A DNA stretch of 64,000 bases. It comes from Lachnospiraceae bacterium. GTDB lineage: Bacteria > Bacillota > Clostridia > Lachnospirales > Lachnospiraceae. Every line of letters starts with the position of its first letter. Position 1 is the first letter of the stretch. Below, one piece after another: positions 7,949 to 15,249 of this stretch. Location: NCBI GenBank assembly GCA_902363675.1, contig CABJAV010000001.1:310001-374000 (forward strand), written 5' to 3'. The notes below the pieces were generated by a model. That model was not told the origin of the DNA, did not search any database, and was given only the letters and a program-made list of their open reading frames with translations. The position numbers and the translations under genes are program-made.

Positions 7949-8854
7949 ATGGATACAAATATATTATTAGAGTCAGGTACAAATGAGTTAGAAATCTTGG
8001 AATTTACATTAGCCGATAATCATTATGGCATCAATGTGGCAAAGATTCGTGAAATTTTATCATATCAGAAAGTAACACCGGTACCAAATTCACATCCAAG
8101 TGTGGAAGGTATTTTTATGCCGCGTGATACTATGATTACTGTAATTAATCTGAAGAAGTGTCTGGATATTCCAGATAATGATGAGCCAGGTTTATTTATT
8201 ATCACAAACTTTAATAAATTAAACGTAGCGTTCCATGTAGATCAGGTTATTGGAATTCACAGAGTATCATGGGATGAGATTATTAAACCGGATTCTACCA
8301 TTAATGGACAGGATGGAAGCGTTTCTACCGGTGTGATTAAGATCAATGACAAACTGGTTGTTATTCTGGATTTTGAGTCCATTGTGTCAAGTATCAGTCC
8401 GGAGACAGGACTTCGTGTGACAGATATGAAAGAATTTCAGGGACGTGAGAGAAGTGACGATACCATTCTTATCGCAGAAGATTCCCAGCTTTTGAGTAGC
8501 CTGATTCAGGATTGTCTGCATAAGGCAGGATATACGAATTTGATCGTGACAATGAATGGACAGGAAGCCTGGGATACATTACTTAAGTTTAAGAAGGAAG
8601 GTAATCCGGCTGAAAAAGTACAGTGTATTATCACGGATATAGAGATGCCACAGATGGATGGACACAGACTTACCAAGCTGGTAAAGTCGGACGATGTCCT
8701 CAAGAACATTCCACTGATTATCTTTTCTTCCCTTGTTAATGAAGAGATGCGACGCAAAGGCGAAATGCTTGGAGCCGATGCCCAGCTTACCAAACCGGAG
8801 ATCGGAAGTCTTGTAGAGGCGATTGATAAGCTGATTGACAACGGAAATAAATAA
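7949..8854 (+). CDS. cheV: CheV-type chemotaxis coupling protein
   Basis: A CheW-like domain (about 15-155, EFTLADNHYGINVAKIREIL) is fused to a receiver domain (about 170-301) with the phospho-acceptor in ITDIEMPQMDG and a TKPE lysine. CheV links chemoreceptors to CheA and tunes the response by phosphorylation. No other chemotaxis or motility gene is visible nearby, apart from a FliD-like protein 7 kb away, so this copy may serve another signalling array. GGGGGAG precedes the start. Confidence 0.9.
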   Translation: MDTNILLESGTNELEILEFTLADNHYGINVAKIREILSYQKVTPVPNSHPSVEGIFMPRDTMITVINLKKCLDIPDNDEPGLFIITNFNKLNVAFHVDQVIGIHRVSWDEIIKPDSTINGQDGSVSTGVIKINDKLVVILDFESIVSSISPETGLRVTDMKEFQGRERSDDTILIAEDSQLLSSLIQDCLHKAGYTNLIVTMNGQEAWDTLLKFKKEGNPAEKVQCIITDIEMPQMDGHRLTKLVKSDDVLKNIPLIIFSSLVNEEMRRKGEMLGADAQLTKPEIGSLVEAIDKLIDNGNK

Positions 8855-8867
8855 ATGTAGCAGCTAC

Positions 8868-8896
8868 TAAGGGATGTGGAAATTTCACATCCCTTA
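8868..8896. other. Perfect hairpin between cheV and the Lys-rich membrane protein
   Basis: TAAGGGATGTG pairs with CACATCCCTTA (11 bp) around a short AT loop. No T-run follows, so it may be an mRNA processing or stability element, or a weak terminator. It rules out the long form of the next ORF, whose extra N-terminus would be encoded by this hairpin. Confidence 0.55.
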
Positions 8897-8920
8897 ATTG
8901 AGGTTTACTGGAGAGAATTT

Positions 8921-10432
8921 ATGAGTAAGAGTGCATCAGAAAATTATTTGGACCAATTATTGAATTCTGTACATGACAGTGATGATCATGCACAAGAGGC
9001 ACAGAAACCGTTAGACCCGCAGGAGAAACTGGAGAGAGATATTTTGGGCGAGCCGGAAAGCAAGGCGCAGGTTACTGCAAAAAAGGAAGAAGAATTTTTG
9101 CGTGAATTTGAAGAAGAACTGCTTAAAGATGATTTGCAGGAACCTTTTTCTGATTATGAACCAAAGATGGTGCAGGAGCCGGAAGATGTGCCGACAGATA
9201 CAAATCTGGAAGTGGACACTGGGGATGACCTGGACTTCAATTTTGATCTTCCGTTGGAACAGGATCAGAAAGAACAGCCGGTGGACCAGCTGGATCAGGC
9301 TGTGGATGCGTTTGATGATAAGGTACAGCAGGAAGCAGTATCTGCTGCAGAACAGACACTTCCGTTGACAGAGGCAGGAGAGCCGGATCTGGCAGGAAAT
9401 GCAGATTCAGATTTACTTGATATGCTCAACAATTCCGAAGATCTTTCGGATTTGGGAGATTTATTAAATGGTGACGAACAGGGAAAAAATCTTGATCAGG
9501 AAGATTCTATCGGCGCATTTGCACAGACACAGATGGATGAACAGGAGCAGGCCACAGATCCGGAGACAACACCAGCGGAAGCGGATGTAGAGTCTGTGTC
9601 CGGACTGAAAAAGAAAAAAAAGAAAGAAAAAGTACCGAAGGAGAAAAAAGAAGGAGGCATTTTTGCCCGTCTTGCAAAATTCTTTTTCGCAGAACCGGAA
9701 GAAGAAAACATTACGGAAATTACGGACACTTCCGGTGCAGATGTTGTGACGGAACTGACAGAAGAAAATCAGATGATTCTCGACGAACTGGAACAGGCAG
9801 ATCAGAAAGAGACATCCAAGAAAGAAAAAAAGAAAAAAGAGAAGAAGAAAAAAGAACCGAAGCAAAAGAAACCAAAGCAAAAGAAACCGCCAAAGCCGAA
9901 GAAAGAAAAGAAACCGAAGGAAGTAGACAATACACCGCCACTTCCGAAAGCTCCGGTAATTGCGATTGTAGTCATGATTGGATCGCTTTTTGGACTTGTG
10001 CTGCTTGGCACCCATACTTTGGGATATCAGTCGGATATCAATCAGGCGAAACAATGTCTGGCGCAGGGCAATTATGTAGAAGGCTATGAAAATCTGCAAG
10101 GACGCACTGTGAAAGCAAAAGATGAAGAATTGTATGGAAAGCTGGAAGTTCTGGCAACGGTATCGAAAAAGTATCAGGATTATCTTGTCTTTGATCACAA
10201 TGGCTCCAAGGAGCAGGCGGCAGATGCATTGGTTTGTGCATATGGCAGATATGATCTGAATAAGGAGCGTGCAGAGGAATATAATTGCAGCAAGGAACTT
10301 GATGCGCTTGGTAACAAGATCAAGAAGACTCTGAAAAAGGAATATAAGATGTCAGGAAAAGAAGCGTTGACGATTTATAATGCAAAGAATCGGAAAGCGT
10401 ATACACGGTTATTACAGGAGAAAATACAATGA
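8921..10432 (+). CDS. Single-pass membrane protein with long acidic and Lys-rich cytoplasmic region (function unknown)
   Basis: 503 residues. I chose ATG 8921 because GGAGAG lies just upstream and the longer ORF start falls before a hairpin. About 1-225 is acidic and low in complexity (Asp/Glu/Gln). About 225-340 contains two Lys-rich runs of KEKKKKEKKKKEP type. One membrane segment (about 342-364, IAIVVMIGSLFGLVLLG) precedes a helical C-terminal domain of about 140 residues (CLAQGNYVEGYENLQGRTVK) resembling a small repeat protein. The next gene overlaps its stop by 4 bases. The Lys-rich stretch could bind nucleic acid or lipid head groups; that is inference only. Confidence 0.75.
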   Translation: MSKSASENYLDQLLNSVHDSDDHAQEAQKPLDPQEKLERDILGEPESKAQVTAKKEEEFLREFEEELLKDDLQEPFSDYEPKMVQEPEDVPTDTNLEVDTGDDLDFNFDLPLEQDQKEQPVDQLDQAVDAFDDKVQQEAVSAAEQTLPLTEAGEPDLAGNADSDLLDMLNNSEDLSDLGDLLNGDEQGKNLDQEDSIGAFAQTQMDEQEQATDPETTPAEADVESVSGLKKKKKKEKVPKEKKEGGIFARLAKFFFAEPEEENITEITDTSGADVVTELTEENQMILDELEQADQKETSKKEKKKKEKKKKEPKQKKPKQKKPPKPKKEKKPKEVDNTPPLPKAPVIAIVVMIGSLFGLVLLGTHTLGYQSDINQAKQCLAQGNYVEGYENLQGRTVKAKDEELYGKLEVLATVSKKYQDYLVFDHNGSKEQAADALVCAYGRYDLNKERAEEYNCSKELDALGNKIKKTLKKEYKMSGKEALTIYNAKNRKAYTRLLQEKIQ

Positions 10433-11289
10433 GAAAAACGTTAAAACCGGAAATAACAAAACCACAGTATGTGGTGTGTACAGATATCACATATGCACAG
10501 GTAGATTCGTGGTATGATCATTGTCGCAGAGATTTAAAGCTGGATCTGATTTATCCAGAGGACGACCGGAAAGAACAAGCATATCCATGCATCGTGTGGA
10601 TTTGTGGCGGGGCATGGCTTCGTATGGACAAATCGGCACACCTTGCATATCTGAGCCGGTTGGCACAGAAGGGGTTCGTCGTTGCAAGTGTGGAGTACCG
10701 GACTTCCAATGAAGGAACATATCCGATGCAGTTGCTGGATGTGAAAGCGGCAATTCGTTACTTGCGGGCACATGCAAAAAGATATCGGATTGATACCGAA
10801 CGATTTGGTGTGATGGGAGAATCTGCAGGAGGGTATTTGACCTGTATGGCAGCCCTTGACCAGGATCAATCACTTGATGTTGGGGAATATTTGGAATATT
10901 CCAGTGCTGTACAGGCGGCATGTCCGTGGTATCCGCCGACAGATGCGTCTGCATTTCCGTATGATGATGTGGAAAAAGCAGCAATGTCTCCGGAATCCCA
11001 GCTCATGGGATTTAATGTTATGACGCATCAGAAAGAAGCATGGGATCATTCACCGGTGTCCAAAGTGACAGCAGCAGCTCCACCATTTCTTATTATTCAT
11101 GGCACTGAGGATCATACCGTGCCATACAGTCAAAGTGAAAAACTATATGACATTTTGGAAAAAGAGGGATGTGATGTGACATTGCTTTCCCTGGATGGTG
11201 CCGATCATGCGGATCTGATGTTTTTTCAGGATGAAGTATGGACGGAAATTATACAATTTTTTCAGGAAAAATTATTTCAGGAGGTCTGA
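10429..11289 (+). CDS. Alpha/beta hydrolase (esterase/lipase-like)
   Basis: 286 residues with an alpha/beta-hydrolase layout: an oxyanion-hole segment WICGGAWLRMD near residue 57 (Cys-Gly-Gly in place of the usual His-Gly-Gly), nucleophile elbow GESAGG with Ser near 132, an acid in HGTEDHTVP, and the catalytic His in DGADHADL near 262. This matches the BD-FAE/acetyl-esterase group acting on small esters. There is no signal peptide, so it is cytoplasmic. The start overlaps the preceding stop (ATGA), implying translational coupling. Confidence 0.85.
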   Translation: MRKTLKPEITKPQYVVCTDITYAQVDSWYDHCRRDLKLDLIYPEDDRKEQAYPCIVWICGGAWLRMDKSAHLAYLSRLAQKGFVVASVEYRTSNEGTYPMQLLDVKAAIRYLRAHAKRYRIDTERFGVMGESAGGYLTCMAALDQDQSLDVGEYLEYSSAVQAACPWYPPTDASAFPYDDVEKAAMSPESQLMGFNVMTHQKEAWDHSPVSKVTAAAPPFLIIHGTEDHTVPYSQSEKLYDILEKEGCDVTLLSLDGADHADLMFFQDEVWTEIIQFFQEKLFQEV

Positions 11290-11304
11290 GAAATCAGGCC
11301 TCCT
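11279..11304 (+). terminator. Intrinsic terminator overlapping the hydrolase stop codon
   Basis: GGAGGTCTGA-GAAA-TCAGGCCTCC, a 10-pair stem with one G-T pair and a tetraloop, followed by TATTTA. The gene's TGA stop lies in the 5' arm. Confidence 0.75.
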
Positions 11305-11358
11305 ATTTACTGCATAAGAAATTCTTTTGGAATTCTCCTATACAACAAAAGACCTTGA

Positions 11359-11538
11359 GTGTTTCAGGATAAACGCAATCTTCTGGATTTGTATAATGCA
11401 ATCAACGGAACAAATCATCAGGACCCGGAGGAACTGGAGATCACAACGTTACATATGCTTTTAACAGAGTTTGATGAAAAAAATTTGCCAAGTCCATGTG
11501 AGAGGAAGGCCATGAATCCGGATACGCAGAGGGCGTGA
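11359..11538 (+). pseudogene. Fragment of an Rpn/PD-(D/E)XK nuclease-family transposase
   Basis: An open frame of 59 codons between two stops contains FQDKRNLLDLYNAINGTNH followed by DPEELEITTL, the conserved motif of Rpn/PDDEXK_2 transposase-like proteins (KxNLLxLYNAINGTxYxDPExLEI). There is no start with a ribosome binding site, and both ends are missing. The C-terminal 20 residues look unrelated, so this is a remnant. Confidence 0.65.
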
Positions 11539-11669
11539 GTCTGGATATGAAAATGTCCTAAAAATCATCGGTATTTTATCATTACACAAGTTATGATGAA
11601 CCGAATAGTAGTGCATACAATTTTACCGGTTTTGATGTAAAAATAACAAAAACTAAGTAATTCAATGCT

Positions 11670-11698
11670 CGGTAGTGTAAAAGCTGCCGATCGTTTTT
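11670..11698 (+). terminator. Hairpin with T-run (first of three same-loop hairpins)
   Basis: CGGTAG pairs with CTGCCG around the loop TGTAAAAG, followed by ATCGTTTTTT. It looks like a terminator for read-through from the left. Confidence 0.55.
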
Positions 11699-11800
11699 TA
11701 CAAATCAACCTTTAATTGTGTCACAGCAATTAAAGGTTCTCGGCGAGAATTCGTCGTTAAGTAACCTTAGCATTCACTAGTGTAACAGCTAATGAATGCT
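11670..11800 (+). repeat. Three tandem hairpins sharing an 8-nt loop
   Basis: Hairpin 1 (11670-11689), hairpin 2 (11707-11738, perfect 12-bp stem) and hairpin 3 (11769-11800, 11 pairs with one mismatch) have unrelated stems. Each has an 8-base apical loop closed by a G-C pair: TGTAAAAG, TGTCACAG and TGTAACAG, consensus TGTNAMAG. A fourth hairpin with a GAAT loop lies between 2 and 3 (11741-11756). Different stems with a constant loop point to an RNA-level signal, such as a protein-binding loop. No gene follows on this strand except the element remnants and the antisense RNA. Confidence 0.55.
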
Positions 11801-11862
11801 TTTAAAGTCTGAAAGGAGTTGCATTTGTAAATGGATTATAAAGGAATACTGCTTTCATGAAA

Positions 11863-11892
11863 CAAAAAGGGCACTTGATTTCTCAAGTACCC
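11863..11892 (-). terminator. Terminator of the toxin mRNA
   Basis: On the minus strand GGG-T-ACTTGA, loop GAAA, TCAAGT-G-CCC, then TTTTTG. It ends the toxin message about 295 bases after its predicted start. Confidence 0.7.
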
Positions 11893-11903
11893 TAGTGTAT
11901 AAT
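11875..11903 (+). promoter_or_regulatory. Promoter of the antisense RNA
   Basis: TTGATT (11875-11880), exactly 17 bases, TATAAT (11898-11903). It faces into the 3' part of the toxin mRNA and overlaps that mRNA's terminator. Confidence 0.7.
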
Positions 11904-11909
11904 CCACTT

Positions 11910-12006
11910 AGAAAGTGAATCGGATGTAATATCCGATTTGCCCTCAGTTGAATACTAAATATGAAATAGCATCTAACTTTGGTCGGTTGGGATGCTATTT
12001 CTTTTT
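11910..12006 (+). ncRNA. Candidate antisense antitoxin RNA (about 97 nt)
   Basis: Starts about 7 bases after the -10 box, contains a hairpin ATCGGAT/ATCCGAT near 11918-11938, and ends at a terminator (AAATAGCATC ... GATGCTATTT, then CTTTTT). It is fully complementary to the 3' untranslated part and the last codons of the toxin mRNA. This matches the 3'-overlap layout of Bacillus txpA/RatA and bsrG/SR4 pairs. Confidence 0.65.
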
Positions 12007-12081
12007 ATTATTATGATCGTCTATGTAAGACAGAGCCGCAAAAATTACTAGCACTAAAGTTAAAACTTCAAGCGTGTTCAT
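11995..12081 (-). CDS. Type I toxin-like small membrane peptide (28 aa)
   Basis: A 28-residue ORF below normal gene-calling size. It begins MNTLEVLTLVL, has one hydrophobic helix, and ends YIDDHNNKKK. The N-terminal (T/S)xxExL, single membrane helix and Asn/Lys-rich tail fit the putative holin-like/TxpA-BsrG-type toxins of Firmicutes, which depolarise the membrane. CAAAGGAGGG lies 9-10 bases upstream of the ATG. It has its own promoter (TTGAAC-17-TATACT), a long leader, a terminator, and an antisense RNA overlapping its 3' end, so the whole type I toxin-antitoxin unit appears intact although it sits among dead mobile-element pieces. Confidence 0.72.
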   Translation of the reverse strand: MNTLEVLTLVLVIFAALSYIDDHNNKKK

Positions 12082-12164
12082 AGGGCATCACCCTCCTTTG
12101 TAAACTAGAGGGCATCTAATAATCGGAAAATCACATCCTACTTTCGTTTCAATTACACAATAAC

Positions 12165-12193
12165 AGTATAGCATAAAGGGAACAGATGTTCAA
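12165..12193 (-). promoter_or_regulatory. Promoter of the toxin mRNA
   Basis: Minus strand: TTGAAC (12193-12188), 17-base spacer ending TGC, TATACT (12170-12165), so it also has an extended -10. The leader to the ATG is about 75 bases. Confidence 0.7.
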
Positions 12194-12198
12194 ACAAA

Positions 12199-12247
12199 AA
12201 GAGGTAAATCTACTATATTGTATATAGAAGAAAGACCTCTTATTTTT
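12199..12247. terminator. Bidirectional terminator hairpin
   Basis: AAGAGGT (12199-12205) pairs with ACCTCTT (12235-12241) around an AT-rich loop that can itself fold (CTATAT/ATATAG). An A5 run lies on the left and ATTTTT on the right. It insulates the toxin promoter from the remnant on its right. Confidence 0.6.
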
Positions 12248-12374
12248 ATGCCTGCTGCCTCTGGTGAATATTATCAACAGCCTTTTCAAGTTCGATTGTC
12301 TGCCAGCGTTTGCGGATCACATCACTTTTCAGTTGTGCAAGTCGTTTGTTGGTGTATTTCTCAAACCAACGCAT
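12246..12374 (-). pseudogene. C-terminal fragment of an unidentified element protein
   Basis: A 42-codon frame beginning MRWFEKYTNKRLAQLKSDV and ending in a Gln-rich tail, charged and helical, with no ribosome binding site. It stops right at a terminator hairpin, like the true end of a gene. It looks like the last piece of a larger mobile-element gene, but the family cannot be named from this length. Confidence 0.35.
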
Positions 12375-12418
12375 AAGGGATTTTGGAATGAATTTATCTG
12401 GTGTGTGTTTATGGATGA

Positions 12419-12718
12419 ACTGATAAGGAATTTTTCAGATGGTTTAATGACAGCTTCGGGGATGTAGAATTTAAGAAGCTGTATAGGGAAAATATTCTGG
12501 AATACAAAAGTTATTTGAAGAACGTGAAAAATTGTAAAAGGACAGGACAGAATCTAAATGCAAAAGAAGTATCCGATTTATTTGGAATTGGACAGCATAG
12601 ACTTAGAGAGATAGTTCGTGAAGATTATGGAAATAAATATCATTTGATGTCGGGGAGAACTATCAAGATTAAAAGAAAACAGTTTGGGGAATTTATAGAT
12701 AATGTTGAACAGATTTAA
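12419..12718 (+). pseudogene. Integrase/excisionase chimeric remnant
   Basis: A single open frame following a stop. The first half, FFRWFNDSFGDVEFKKLYRE then ILEYKSYLKNVKN, resembles the SAM-like N-terminal core of a tyrosine recombinase. The second half, AKEVSDLFGIGQHRLREIV ... GRTIKIKRKQFGEFID, resembles a Tn916-type excisionase DNA-binding domain. The junction near LNAK is a motif that could belong to either, which suggests a deletion joined the two genes in frame. No start codon with a ribosome binding site is present; a TTG at 12515 would give only the excisionase part. Confidence 0.5.
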
Positions 12719-12781
12719 GAAATGGACAATGTGCATTGAATGTGGTACAATTCAATGTAGTATACATTCGAGGCACTCTGA

Positions 12782-12928
12782 TTTAAGGAGGCAGAAATTA
12801 ACGCGTATTTCGAAAACAGCATTGATATTGATGGAGCAAAACTTACTCTGTTAGAGGTTGTAGATAGATACCTAAATTCTTTATACAACAGAAAGGAGTT
12901 GAACAGCTTACACAAATCAATGCAATAG
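12782..12928 (+). pseudogene. N-terminal fragment of a Tn916-like integrase
   Basis: The frame after a TGA reads FKEAEINAYFENSIDIDGAK followed by LTLLEVVDRYL, matching the linker between the arm-binding domain and the SAM-like domain of Tn916-type integrases (KEAxIxxDxxDGID...TVxELxxRYL). It then runs into unrelated codons and a TAG. The catalytic domain is absent. Confidence 0.5.
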
Positions 12929-12947
12929 CGAATCAACTTAATGCTAA

Positions 12948-13028
12948 TTAGTATGAATTTTAGCATACTAAATATTTGCTAATTACAATGTGTAATGAGA
13001 TGTAACGAAACATACAAAAATGTAATGA
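12948..13028. repeat. Inverted repeat and TGTAAYGA direct repeats upstream of hisH
   Basis: TTAGTATG/CATACTAA is a perfect 8-bp inverted repeat (12948-12971). Three copies of TGTAAYGA follow at 12991, 13001 and 13021. Because integrase and excisionase pieces lie next to them they may be old arm-type or end sequences of the lost element. That is a guess. Confidence 0.35.
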
Positions 13029-13099
13029 AATGACAGCAAGAATTGTTGGAAATGTACGCAAGCATTGGAGAAATGCTTGATTTGAAAGGATTTGATAGA

Positions 13100-13720
13100 A
13101 TGATAGCAATTATTGACTACAATGCCGGGAATCTGAAGAGCGTAGAAAAAGCATTGCATTTTCTTGGAGAGGAATGTGTGATCACACGTGATTTTCATGA
13201 GATTAAAGCTGCTGACAAAGTAATTCTTCCCGGTGTAGGCGCATTTGGTGATGCGATGGAGCAGTTGAAAAAATACGAACTCGACAAAGTGATTCATGAA
13301 GTGGCTGCAGAAAATAAGCCGTTTTTGGGCATCTGTTTAGGCTTGCAGCTTCTTTTTGAAGGCAGCGATGAAAGCCAGGGAGTGGAAGGCCTGCATGTGC
13401 TTGATGGAGAAATCGTTCGTATTCCGGATCAGCCGGGACTTAAGATTCCGCATGTTGGATGGAATTCCCTGCATTTGCAGAACAATGGAAGGCTTTTTAC
13501 CGGACTGGAAGAAAATCCATATGTATATTTCGTTCATTCCTATTATCTGAAAGCGAAAGACGAACAGATTGTAAAAGCAACGACACAGTACAGTACCACG
13601 ATTCACGCATCGGTAGAACAGGGCAATGTATTCGCCTGTCAGTTTCATCCGGAGAAAAGCGGAACTGTGGGATTATCCATTTTAAAGAATTTTGCAGAAC
13701 TTCAGGGAGGAAAGCGATAA
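13100..13720 (+). CDS. hisH: Imidazole glycerol phosphate synthase, glutamine amidotransferase subunit
   Basis: Releases ammonia from glutamine and passes it to HisF for imidazole ring formation in histidine synthesis. Class I glutaminase with nucleophile Cys in [10 protein letters not shown] and the His-Glu pair in [10 protein letters not shown] chose ATG 13100 ([11 protein letters not shown], the normal N-terminus) over an upstream in-frame ATG because AAAGGA lies 9 bases ahead. The stop TAA shares one base with the hisF start. Only hisH and hisF of the pathway are here, directly behind mobile-element debris. Confidence 0.95.
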   Translation: MIAIIDYNAGNLKSVEKALHFLGEECVITRDFHEIKAADKVILPGVGAFGDAMEQLKKYELDKVIHEVAAENKPFLGICLGLQLLFEGSDESQGVEGLHVLDGEIVRIPDQPGLKIPHVGWNSLHLQNNGRLFTGLEENPYVYFVHSYYLKAKDEQIVKATTQYSTTIHASVEQGNVFACQFHPEKSGTVGLSILKNFAELQGGKR

Positions 13721-14481
13721 TGTTTACAAAGAGAATTATCCCTTGTCTGGATGTGAATAATGGACGTGTTGTTAAGGGAATCAATTTTATCAATTTAAGA
13801 GATGCAGGAGACCCGGTGGAAGTTGCGGCAGCATACGATAAAGCAGGCGCCGATGAAGTTGTGTTTTTGGATATTACCGCTTCTTCGGACAACCGTGGAA
13901 CGGTTGTGGACATGGTTCGCAAAGTGGCGGAGAAAGTTTTTATCCCATTTACCGTTGGTGGAGGTATCCGCACGGTAGATGATTTCAAAGCGCTTTTGAG
14001 AGAGGGCGCAGATAAGATTTCCATCAATTCATCAGCAATCAATACTCCGGAACTGATTGGAAATGCAGCCGACAAATTCGGAAGCCAGTGTGTTGTGGTT
14101 GCGATTGATGCAAGAAGAAGAGAAGATGGAAGCGGATGGAATGTCTACAAGAACGGTGGAAGAATTGACACCGGTCTCGATGCTGTTGAGTGGGCGATGA
14201 AAGCAAATCAGCTTGGTGCCGGCGAGATTCTTCTTACAAGCATGGATTGTGATGGAACGAAAGCCGGATATGACATTGAACTGACCCGTATGATCGCAGA
14301 TAATGTTTCCATTCCGGTGATTGCTTCGGGTGGTGCAGGAACAAAGGAACATTTTTACGATGCCCTGACAGAAGGACATGCAGATGCGGCACTTGCAGCG
14401 TCATTGTTCCATTACAAAGAGTTAGAGATTATGGATTTGAAAAATTATCTGGCAGACAAAGGTGTGTCAGTGAGACGATAA
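13720..14481 (+). CDS. hisF: Imidazole glycerol phosphate synthase, cyclase subunit
   Basis: A TIM-barrel enzyme that uses HisH-derived ammonia to make imidazole glycerol phosphate and AICAR from PRFAR. 253 residues from [15 protein letters not shown], with the first catalytic Asp in that motif, the second in VVAIDARR, and phosphate-binding GGGIR and ASGGAG loops. The open frame continues upstream inside hisH, but the start at 13720, with GGAGG ten bases before it and a one-base overlap with the hisH stop, is clearly the real one. Confidence 0.96.
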   Translation: MFTKRIIPCLDVNNGRVVKGINFINLRDAGDPVEVAAAYDKAGADEVVFLDITASSDNRGTVVDMVRKVAEKVFIPFTVGGGIRTVDDFKALLREGADKISINSSAINTPELIGNAADKFGSQCVVVAIDARRREDGSGWNVYKNGGRIDTGLDAVEWAMKANQLGAGEILLTSMDCDGTKAGYDIELTRMIADNVSIPVIASGGAGTKEHFYDALTEGHADAALAASLFHYKELEIMDLKNYLADKGVSVRR

Positions 14482-14493
14482 GGAGAAATCATT

Positions 14494-15171
14494 ATGTCAA
14501 TGATTACGAATGATTGGCTCGAAGCGGTGGATGCGGAATTTAAAAAGCCGTATTATCGTAATCTGTACCAATTTGTAAAAGAAGAGTACAGCCGGACGGT
14601 TGTGTATCCGCCGGCAGAAGATATTTTCAATGCTTTGCATTTTACACCGTTGCACGAGGTGAAGGTGCTTATTTTAGGACAGGATCCGTATCACAATGAG
14701 CATCAGGCACACGGATTGTCTTTTTCAGTTTTACCGGACCAGAAAGATATTCCGCCATCTTTACAGAATATTTATAAGGAACTGCATGACGATCTTGGTT
14801 GCAGGATTCCAAATAATGGATATCTGAAAAAATGGGCAGACCAGGGAGTGCTGCTTTTGAATACGGTGCTGACCGTGCGTGCCCATCAGGCAAATTCGCA
14901 TCAGGGACACGGCTGGGAACAGTTTACCGATGCGATTATTCAGGCGGTAAACGCGCAGGACAGACCGATTGTTTATATGTTGTGGGGCAGACCGGCACAG
15001 AGCAAAATTCCGATGCTGACCAACCCGAAACATTTAATTTTAAAAGCGCCGCATCCAAGTCCACTTTCTGCGTACAGAGGCTTTTTTGGTTGCAGACATT
15101 TCAGCCAGGCAAATGCATTTCTGGAAAAGAATGGAATCGAACCGATTGACTGGCAGATCGAAGATGTATAG
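14494..15171 (+). CDS. ung: Uracil-DNA glycosylase, family 1
   Basis: Removes uracil from DNA in base excision repair. 225 residues with the water-activating motif GQDPYH near residue 63 and the minor-groove motif HPSPLSAYRGFFGC near the C-terminus, both intact. It begins 12 bases after hisF with AGGAG upstream, so it is read with hisHF although it has no link to histidine synthesis. Confidence 0.96.
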   Translation: MSMITNDWLEAVDAEFKKPYYRNLYQFVKEEYSRTVVYPPAEDIFNALHFTPLHEVKVLILGQDPYHNEHQAHGLSFSVLPDQKDIPPSLQNIYKELHDDLGCRIPNNGYLKKWADQGVLLLNTVLTVRAHQANSHQGHGWEQFTDAIIQAVNAQDRPIVYMLWGRPAQSKIPMLTNPKHLILKAPHPSPLSAYRGFFGCRHFSQANAFLEKNGIEPIDWQIEDV

Positions 15172-15249
15172 CAGGGGTTCATTTTTAAAATAAAACGCCG
15201 ATATAAAATTTAGAGTATAGTTGTCGATTAAAAAGGAGTGATAATAATT

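Noticed and set aside
9464..10198. Minus-strand ORF of 244 residues, Phe/Leu-rich
   Set aside because: Complement of the Lys/Glu-rich stretch of the plus-strand membrane protein; the poly-Phe runs mirror AAG/AAA codons.
11831..11857. Eight-codon ORF after the three hairpins, with an upstream GAAAGGAG
   Set aside because: Spacing of 12 bases is long and the peptide is too short to judge; it could equally be a truncated leader.
12264..12467. Plus-strand ORF of 67 residues in the element scrapyard
   Set aside because: It runs opposite the minus-strand fragment ending at 12246, with no RBS and no recognisable motif.
13459..13719. N-terminal extension of hisF by 87 codons
   Set aside because: It lies inside hisH, and the normal HisF N-terminus with RBS begins at 13720.
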